Assembly (NCBI GenBank): GCA_030141605.1
Contig: JAQGDQ010000003.1
Location: 1,075,501 to 1,139,500 of the forward strand
Source of the DNA: Tubiluchus corallicola
Taxonomy: Eukaryota; Priapulida; Priapulimorpha; Priapulimorphida; Tubiluchidae
Length of the DNA: 64,000 nucleotides
Direction: 5' to 3'
Notes under the pieces: generated by a model
The model's input: only the letters and a program-made list of their open reading frames with translations
What the model was told of the DNA's origin: nothing
The model's database searches: none
In this document: piece after piece, positions 59,001 through 64,000 of the stretch
Numbering within the stretch: position 1 is the stretch's first letter
Layout: each line of letters opens with the position of its first letter
Program-made: the position numbers and the translations under genes

Positions 59001-61816
59001 ACAATAAAACCCTGGATCAGTTTACATATGACGACCAAGAAATGGGTGACGTAATTTTCGAAAATATGAAAAATGTTTCCATGTTCGGCTGGCAGGGGTT
59101 CGGATACTTTGACGAAAATCATGACTTGTCTTCAACCTACGTTATTCGACAAATTCATGGTAAGATACAAAACAGAAAAATCTATCAGGCAGGCAAAGGT
59201 TCAACATTTTTCAACAATTGTCTTGACAATTGCATTTATGTCACAAAAATACTGATTATTTCTTTTTGGCTTAAATTTTATCACTTCATGGCTTAATAAC
59301 ATAGTTAATGAAATGACATCTGCTATGACATTTGTGTTGAAACGATCGTCTGCACTCGATAAACAGCATCTTGATTCCTAGAGGCTGGCTCTTTCATGTA
59401 TTTAATCGCTTTGCAATATTTTAATCCCCTAAAGGTAAAAGGAAATTTGTTCTTGTTGGATTTGATTTTTTTTAGTTTCTGCGAAACTGTGAACTATGAA
59501 AATGTACTGGAGTAGATCGATAGTCATATTGCTTAAATCTGCTATGGTAGTATGAGTAGACTGACAGTCATAAATCTGTTAAGGCGATGTAATTCGTTGT
59601 TGTGTTACAATGTGATAATAGATAATAGGTTAGTCAAAATAACCTACAATTTGCAAGTACATTGGCATATAAAATTGTATTTTCTCATCTCAGGCAATGG
59701 AACAGTCAGACCAGTGGCTTATTATTTTCATGATTACGAGCAGAAAGCTGATGGCGGTAGAAGAGAGCCTGTTCTAGAGTTTATGCCACAATCACCTGTT
59801 TGGAAAAGTAAATAAAACCACTTTTTTGTCTTTCTCCGTTCTCCCTATTTGTATCTGCATCACCTTTTTTCTCTCTCTCTCTTTCGTTATCTCTTTTCTT
59901 TTCTTCTCATCGTCAGCTGCCTATTCAATTATTCTCTCGCTCTCTCACTTCCTTCTCTCTCTTTCTTCTTCTTTTTCTTTTGCTATGTTTTGTAACTGCT
60001 GCACAACATTCAGTACGCAAATTTTAAGTTTACCGCTGTGTTCACGCATGAGCTCTTGAACATGAGGTAGTCACAACCCAACACCCTGGAATTGAGAGAC
60101 AACACCTATTCTTTGTGCAACGTTTCCGAGATGTGCCCGTCTAACTAACGAAAGGCGAAATGCACGTAATAGTAAAGAACTCCCCGCGCGAACGCGAAAT
60201 TAAGTTTCTCCTGTAATAATTCTATCACGTAAGTCATGTTTGAAAAAAAACAACAGAATGTTCCTTTTCAATATTTTATAAGGTAAATTGTTTTGAGCTA
60301 TTAAGATTGGGTCCGATTTTCTTTTTAACTTTTTCAGTACAGATTCATCATGAATATCTTACCTGTACCTGTACCTGTACCTGAATTTCGCCCATGCCAT
60401 TGAAGTCAGTTGACATAATTATTATATTGCAGCTTCTCCTGAGAGTACAACAAGGCAGCTGATTTGAAGGCAGTCTCAGAAACTGAATTTAACAAGCTAA
60501 TAAAAGCGGCAAAAGTACAGTCTGAACACCCAAAGAACTATTCACATGCGGTTAGAAAAAATATAAGGTCGGATATAAGACTGGTAGGCAAAAATCTCAT
60601 AGGCTGAACTATAAAGCAGTTACTGTAGACCAACCGTTCAATCAACAAGACTCTGTCATAGGTAGTAGTAGTGAAGGTAGCTCCTTTACGGAAGTAACCA
60701 GAAAGCAACCAACGAGCGCTAGTGTGCCTTTGTTTCACTACTCTGTTCAGTGGCCACACACTGCCAAGTTTTATTCAGATTCAAACAACAGTGCAAAAGT
60801 TACGTCAACTTTGGTTGGTCACAACAACAACAGCAGTGGTAGCAGCAACAGCAATAATAAGACAATTAATTCTATGGCTGTTAGTGGCCAATTTGACCGG
60901 GTAGTGTAGCTTAATGGTATCGTGCTAGCTTCCCTTCCGGGAGGTCACGAGTTCAACTCCTGACGGAGTCTACCAAAGACTTGAAAAATGGTACCACTGA
61001 TTCTTCGACCAAAAGCACGCAGGTTATCGAAATAATTTGAGACCACCTTGAAAATAAGCATTGAGTTATTTAAGGTGTTAACTCTGAACTATGCCCTAAA
61101 CGAAATTATTATTATTATTATTGTTATTACTATTATTTATTATTATATTAATTTACGTTGAAGGTACTCATTACTGGTGTGATCTGCTCGTAGTCGTTTT
61201 GTTGTAATAAGTCTACTTCTTGCTTTTAGGAATTGACCAAATTGTTTGATCCATTTGATTCACACTAATGAAAGCACGTAGCTAGAATAAACTAAAATAT
61301 TTTCATCATAGTTTTCTATTTCATATCATCTAACTGAGCTTTAAAAAGCATTTGTTAAATTTTCTGTGAATTTTACTTTCCATGATATGACGTTTCTAGG
61401 AATTTTTCTGGGAATTGGCAATTCTGGGAAAAATCTTTTGTGGGAAGTGTTTTCCTGGCAAAAAATTCTAAGAAAAAGTTGTTCTGGGAAACGTGTCTAC
61501 AACGAATTTCTAAGTCTAAATTCTTTTTTCTGCAAAAAGGAAACATCGAGCAAAGTTAATAAACCGAAAATTATGCAAATTAAGTTGTCAAATGCAAAAT
61601 TGCGTCCTGTTTGTCTAATGTGTAAGTCTGATTGTGAATTAAAGTACTATTTCGTTTTACTTTAGGCGGTTCTCCACTTAAAGATTCTAGCAGTCTAATT
61701 GAGTACAACGCACTGGTAGACTTCAGAGTTTATGCAGTTGTGTCGACTTTGTCGTCTATTGGAATACTGATGGCAGCGATCTTTCTTGCATATAACATTA
61801 CATTTCGCAAAAACAG
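47762..61816 (+). CDS. GABA-B-type class C GPCR, extracellular domain and TM1 (3' end outside window)
   Basis: A metabotropic receptor of the GABA-B branch. Nine coding exons: 47762-47998, 53139-53276, 53805-53972, 54325-54426, 55896-55961, 56828-57167, 58998-59159, 59694-59807, 61666-61816 give 492 residues with all phases joining. A hydrophobic N-terminal segment (about 1-24) is a likely signal peptide. The Venus-flytrap domain matches human GABBR1/2 collinearly: LGLIPFDGPWKGG with LFPMSGGWPGG, DILPDYKLNLLW with DILPDYRLKLIH, GPSCSTVSE, GSPNLSDKIRFPRLFRS, DARIIVGFFNQDKAQQLFC, VWFVPGWW and YDATWLMALALNAT. The last exon ends in TM1 (STLSSIGILMAAIFLAYNI). No other TM segment is found up to 64000. 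Several residues that contact GABA in GABBR1 differ, so ligand and subunit type are open. Intron 5 has a GC donor. Confidence 0.92.
49450..49507. repeat. (GA)n microsatellite
   Basis: Interrupted AG/GA tract immediately upstream of a TE-linked coding relic. Confidence 0.93.
49522..49968 (+). pseudogene. Decayed TE-linked coding fragment (C-terminal part)
   Basis: One open frame reads AWSTRQKFDAVTQPFLAL, then LERFAALLYDK, then LPSPFDWDWK, TWKPPWTLRPEACQQL and NCCCLKAKEC. From memory this order (WxTW..F..VT.AF, LERFVVLLYDRTS, LPSP.xWGW, WxPxWTTLPEASKAC.EL..C.CK) recurs in many uncharacterised, high-copy predicted proteins of cnidarians, molluscs and arthropods, usually ending in a Cys-rich tail. 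Here the Cys-rich tail stops early at 49968, and the middle diverges. It is probably a fossil of a repetitive element inside GABA-B intron 1. The family name is unknown to me. Confidence 0.55.
49977..50068. repeat. (GTT)n/(GGT)n microsatellite
   Basis: TTG units grade into GGT units. It directly abuts the end of the TE-linked relic. Confidence 0.93.
51405..51664 (+). other. Coding-like island of unknown origin, next to T1 copy 2
   Basis: The open frame from about 51405 reads, in part, LADFPSAFHLKTLETLTPL, LRSLLEAEIRRCHNETNERM and CQWMNRLPVVV, with balanced composition and higher G/C than the intron around it. It stops making sense exactly where T1 copy 2 begins (51662), so the element may have inserted into it. 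A donor-like GTAAGA lies at 51664. No ATG fits well and I do not recognise the family. It could be an exon of a nested gene, a retrocopy fragment or part of a larger element. Confidence 0.35.
51662..52880. mobile_element. TIR element family 'T1', copy 2 (about 1.22 kb)
   Basis: The left end TTGTAAGAGTAAGTGGGAAA and right end TTTCCCACTTAAACTTATG are inverted partners. The body is collinear with copy 1 over its whole length, with roughly one base in five changed by eye plus small indels. It lacks most of the internal microsatellite of copy 1. It has no transposase frame and sits in GABA-B intron 1. Confidence 0.8.
52903..53120. repeat. Imperfect (GAT)/(GAC) tract reaching a splice acceptor
   Basis: GATGATGAC-type units run to within about 20 bases of the acceptor of GABA-B exon 2 (53139). 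The same type of GAT-rich sequence recurs in the duplicated block at 57200-58860. Confidence 0.85.
54440..55720 (+). other. GABA-B intron 4: T/G-rich degenerate sequence
   Basis: Between the exons ending 54426 and starting 55896. The stretches 54460-54680 and 55610-55710 are made of imperfect TTGGAT, GGTTTGG and TTAGGTT words with strong G/T strand bias and no fixed period. Nothing coding is seen. Confidence 0.55.
56395..56777. mobile_element. hAT-like MITE
   Basis: The left end CAGGGCCGGATTAT and right end ATAATCTGGCTCTG form an imperfect 14-base inverted repeat of the CAGGG type common in hAT elements. Internal GGGGCCC and poly-G patches also fit. The flanks CATACATTG and CATATAATTG are a plausible decayed 8-bp duplication. 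At 383 bp with no transposase it is non-autonomous. It lies in the GABA-B intron just upstream of the exon at 56828. Confidence 0.65.
57477..57595 (+). pseudogene. Relic copy 1 of GABA-B exon 6 (5' part)
   Basis: Matches the first about 125 bases of the exon at 56828, but lacks the GCCGAGACAC stretch and carries substitutions. Similarity stops near GAAATTGCTATAGCA. The copied acceptor (TATTTAG) is intact, but the frame is not maintained. Confidence 0.85.
58308..58430 (+). pseudogene. Relic copy 2 of GABA-B exon 6 (5' part)
   Basis: A second copy in the tandem unit. It keeps CTGCCGAGACAC, absent from relic 1, but shares relic 1 changes downstream (GGCTGGTTCGCAAT, GACAGGGGCAAAATCC). The copied acceptor context is TATTTAG|GCATTTAAG. 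Not usable as an exon in frame. Confidence 0.85.
60010..60345 (+). repeat. Dispersed repeat family 'R1', copy C
   Basis: Collinear with copy A over about 330 bases: AAATTTTAAGTTTACCGCTG, TTTCCGAGATG, CGAAATGCACGTA, GTAAAGAAC, GCGCGAACGCGAAATTAAG, GTAATAATTCTATCACGTAAG, and an ending TTAAGATTGGGTC followed by TTTTCTTTTTAA. It lies in GABA-B intron 8. Confidence 0.8.
60462..60909 (+). pseudogene. Frame-shifted coding-like segment, Ser/Asn-rich
   Basis: 60450-60606 reads as a plausible charged protein segment (LKAVSETEFNKLIKAAK, SEHPKNYSHAVRKN) ending in TGA. Coding character resumes in another frame from about 60570 to a TAG at 60909 (TSASVPLFHYSVQWPH, NNNSSGSSNSNN). This suggests one ancestral coding sequence broken by a frameshift. 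It lies in GABA-B intron 8 and runs into the 5' end of a SINE. I do not recognise the family. It may be a retrocopy fragment. Confidence 0.4.
60895..61130 (+). mobile_element. tRNA-derived SINE
   Basis: A tRNA-like head carries a box A-like TAGCTTAATGG (60907-60917) and a box B-like GTTCAACTCC (60951-60960), about 34 bases apart, with a C/G-rich anticodon-arm-like hairpin (CTTCCC/GGGAGG) between. An unrelated body follows (61000-61100), and the element ends in (ATT)n repeats, a typical SINE tail. The tRNA fold is imperfect, so it is not a functional tRNA gene. Confidence 0.72.
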
Positions 61817-63269
61817 GTACACTGATCTCCACTTAGTCGTACGTTTTAATCTACAAAAAAGATTAGTGACTCGAGCATTCACCGGTAGGAGGTTTCACAA
61901 GGGGCAGAAGGAATTTGCCAGAAAATTTGTCCTAGTCTGATTGAGCGATTCCCAAATACGTGCAAACAAAGGACCACATAATTATATAGGAAACGGAATG
62001 GCAAAAATGCATAACACGCAAGTTATTTATACTTATACGCCTATATATTTTTATTTACTTATATTTAAATATATTTGTGCTCAGTATAACATATACAGAG
62101 TGCCAGGAAATGATACCCTTGCTATACATAAAAGTAATCACAGGTAGATGTAAATGTATTTTTTATATTTTAATCATTATAGCATTTCTTTTTATTGTGT
62201 TTTTTAAAGTTCTTTCTCGTCGTTATTGTCAGAAATCAAAAATTATAGTGAAAGAAGTGAGAAAAAGAAATGTCCAATGACATCATTCCCAATGAGAAAT
62301 CAGCGCGAATCGTACCCCTGTTCTTTTCTGGTCCTTAGCAGATGTTTTTCACCCAAAATCAACAAATGCTCCTTATGATGATTTTGTTAATTTTTATCTA
62401 TTCTTTTCGGTTTCTTCTGTATAGTGGAATGTAATCATTTCCTGACATCTCATAGTAATTACGATAGTAATAGCATATAAATGCAAGAAATCCAAAGGTC
62501 TGTGTTTTTACTGAGCAAACATACAAATACTTTCTAATGTATTTCTTGTGATTTTTCAGAAATTCAAAAGAAATAATGGTACTGTCTGTTTTCCTTTTGC
62601 AAATATGCCTATAATCTTTTCCTTACATCGATGAGCAGGTATTTAGGAAGTGGATAAATGACTTATGTAATTTAATGAACTAAACTTGAACTAGACGCCA
62701 ATTTTAAACTAAAAATGCTAAAAACAATTCGTCGTACAAGAAACGCATAAATTACAAACAGTAAAAAGAGCTGTTGCACTACGTGAGCGATTTTTAAACA
62801 TTGAAATCTAAAATTTCGAAACTTTAAGATAGAATTATTCGCCGTGAAAATAATCAGCTTCCGGCTTGAAAATTTACATGAAGTTTTCCCTGGTAGGGCT
62901 GCCCCCACCGACCACCCACCTTGTAGGCTTATGGCATTCACTGACTAATGTTCTCTGTAGAAATACAGTGTGTGACTTTTAATAACATGTAGCCTGTGCT
63001 TCAGAAATGAACGAAAAACACTTGAAAAAAATCTGTATTAACGGGCTTGTTCAGACTAACTCGCATAACCAAGTAAATCGCAAGCGTATTCATACGAGAA
63101 AACAAAATTTGCTGCGAGTTACTCTCCAACAGCGAACGCAAGGTGCCTTTCAGCAAAACTCGCGACAGATCTTGTAAGATCGTTCAGACTAGTTATCGTC
63201 AGCAAAATGGGGAGATTTGATGTACGATCTGTTTTGGAAAATAGGAAGCATTATTATATTGTTAATGTT

Positions 63270-63301
<32 letters not shown>

Positions 63302-64000
63302 CTCTAAATGGGAATTTAAATTGGAACAGAACGTGATTTGTTGTCATTCGTCCAAACGACACACTGTATGTCCATTTTTTCTGAATAGGTGATAAATTAG
63401 TATGGCACAATTGATCTAAAATCAGTAGCCAGTGATTTTTATCTTCGGACGAAAAAACAAGTCTCAAATGGGATTACAAATTCTTTGCTGGGGAGCAAGT
63501 TTCTTTGATGCAATTAATTCGTATAATTATTATAATTATATAATTCAGTAATAATAGCACACCCTTATTGAAATGTGATATAATAAAGAATACATGAACG
63601 CGTTCAAAATATAGAACTACTTCTGAAAAAATATACTTCTCTACAATCAAACAACTGAAGCAATTACTTTTTTAATGAGGTCGTATTCTAAAAAGTTAAG
63701 TTATCCAAATTTACTAAATTTGACTTGTTAGATAAACTTGTCGCATGTGAAAAAGAAGGTGGCTACTGCTGTTGTCACCGCCTCTTAAATCTGTTTACTT
63801 GATCCGCTCAAGTTCCACATTTTTCACTTCAAAACAATTCTCTAATCTATGTATCACACCTAAACGTGTTGCTCGCATTATCTCTTGAACACTTCTAGGA
63901 TGATAGAATTCTATCTCTCCTGTTGAAATTATGCAGGCCTGAATTGTCTTTTGTACTGGTCAGTCCGTTCAACCTCTGCAACACAAGCTCGTTTCTATTT
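61817..64000 (+). other. Downstream GABA-B intron to right edge
   Basis: Begins with donor CAG|GTACAC. No further TM-helix exon of the receptor is recognisable. It holds a (TTG)n microsatellite at 63262-63302 and otherwise AT-rich unique-looking sequence. Confidence 0.6.
63262..63302. repeat. (TTG)n microsatellite
   Basis: About 12 GTT units in the right-edge intron. Confidence 0.93.

Noticed and set aside
60905-60970. Possible functional tRNA gene
   Set aside because: Box A and box B are present, but the acceptor stem and anticodon loop do not form a canonical cloverleaf, and a SINE body follows.

Overview
This window is animal nuclear DNA. Its genes are split by GT-AG introns (two GC-AG), it is AT-rich with many microsatellites and decayed transposable elements, and it has no operons, ribosome-binding sites or CRISPR arrays. 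The four recognisable genes are all metazoan. The repeat content (a BEL/Pao-type gag relic, a TE-linked ORF of a kind I recall from invertebrates, and several terminal-inverted-repeat elements) suggests an invertebrate. I cannot place the phylum. No database search was possible: gene identities rest on by-eye comparison with remembered human family members, and exon borders were derived from splice sites and reading phase.

Layout: (1) 1-12767, minus strand: leucine aminopeptidase LAP3, nine coding exons, with the C-terminal exons beyond the left edge. (2) 15217-31162, minus strand: a complete 19-coding-exon gene for a CIP2A-like protein of about 836 residues (armadillo-type helical N-terminal part, coiled-coil C-terminal part). 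(3) 36036-39802, plus strand: a two-exon 88-residue HOPX-like homeodomain-only protein whose intron lies at homeodomain position 46/47. (4) 47762-61816 and beyond the right edge, plus strand: the ligand-binding half and first membrane segment of a class C GPCR of the GABA-B receptor type.

The rest is introns and intergenic DNA with mobile-element debris: a pair of 1.2-1.4 kb elements with matching terminal inverted repeats (40928-42313 and 51662-52880), a pogo-like element (23855-24545), a hAT-like MITE (56395-56777), a tRNA-derived SINE (60895-61130), a three-copy dispersed repeat (about 5920, 37490 and 60010), a LINE reverse-transcriptase scrap (4681-4971), a BEL/Pao gag relic (45637-46838), and two other coding-like islands inside GABA-B introns. 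Two decayed copies of a GABA-B exon border lie in a nested tandem duplication at 57200-58860.

The four genes have no evident shared pathway. The most interesting items are the HOPX-like gene (a homeodomain that lacks Asn51) and the GABA-B-like receptor (altered ligand-pocket residues, relic exon copies and a GC-AG intron).
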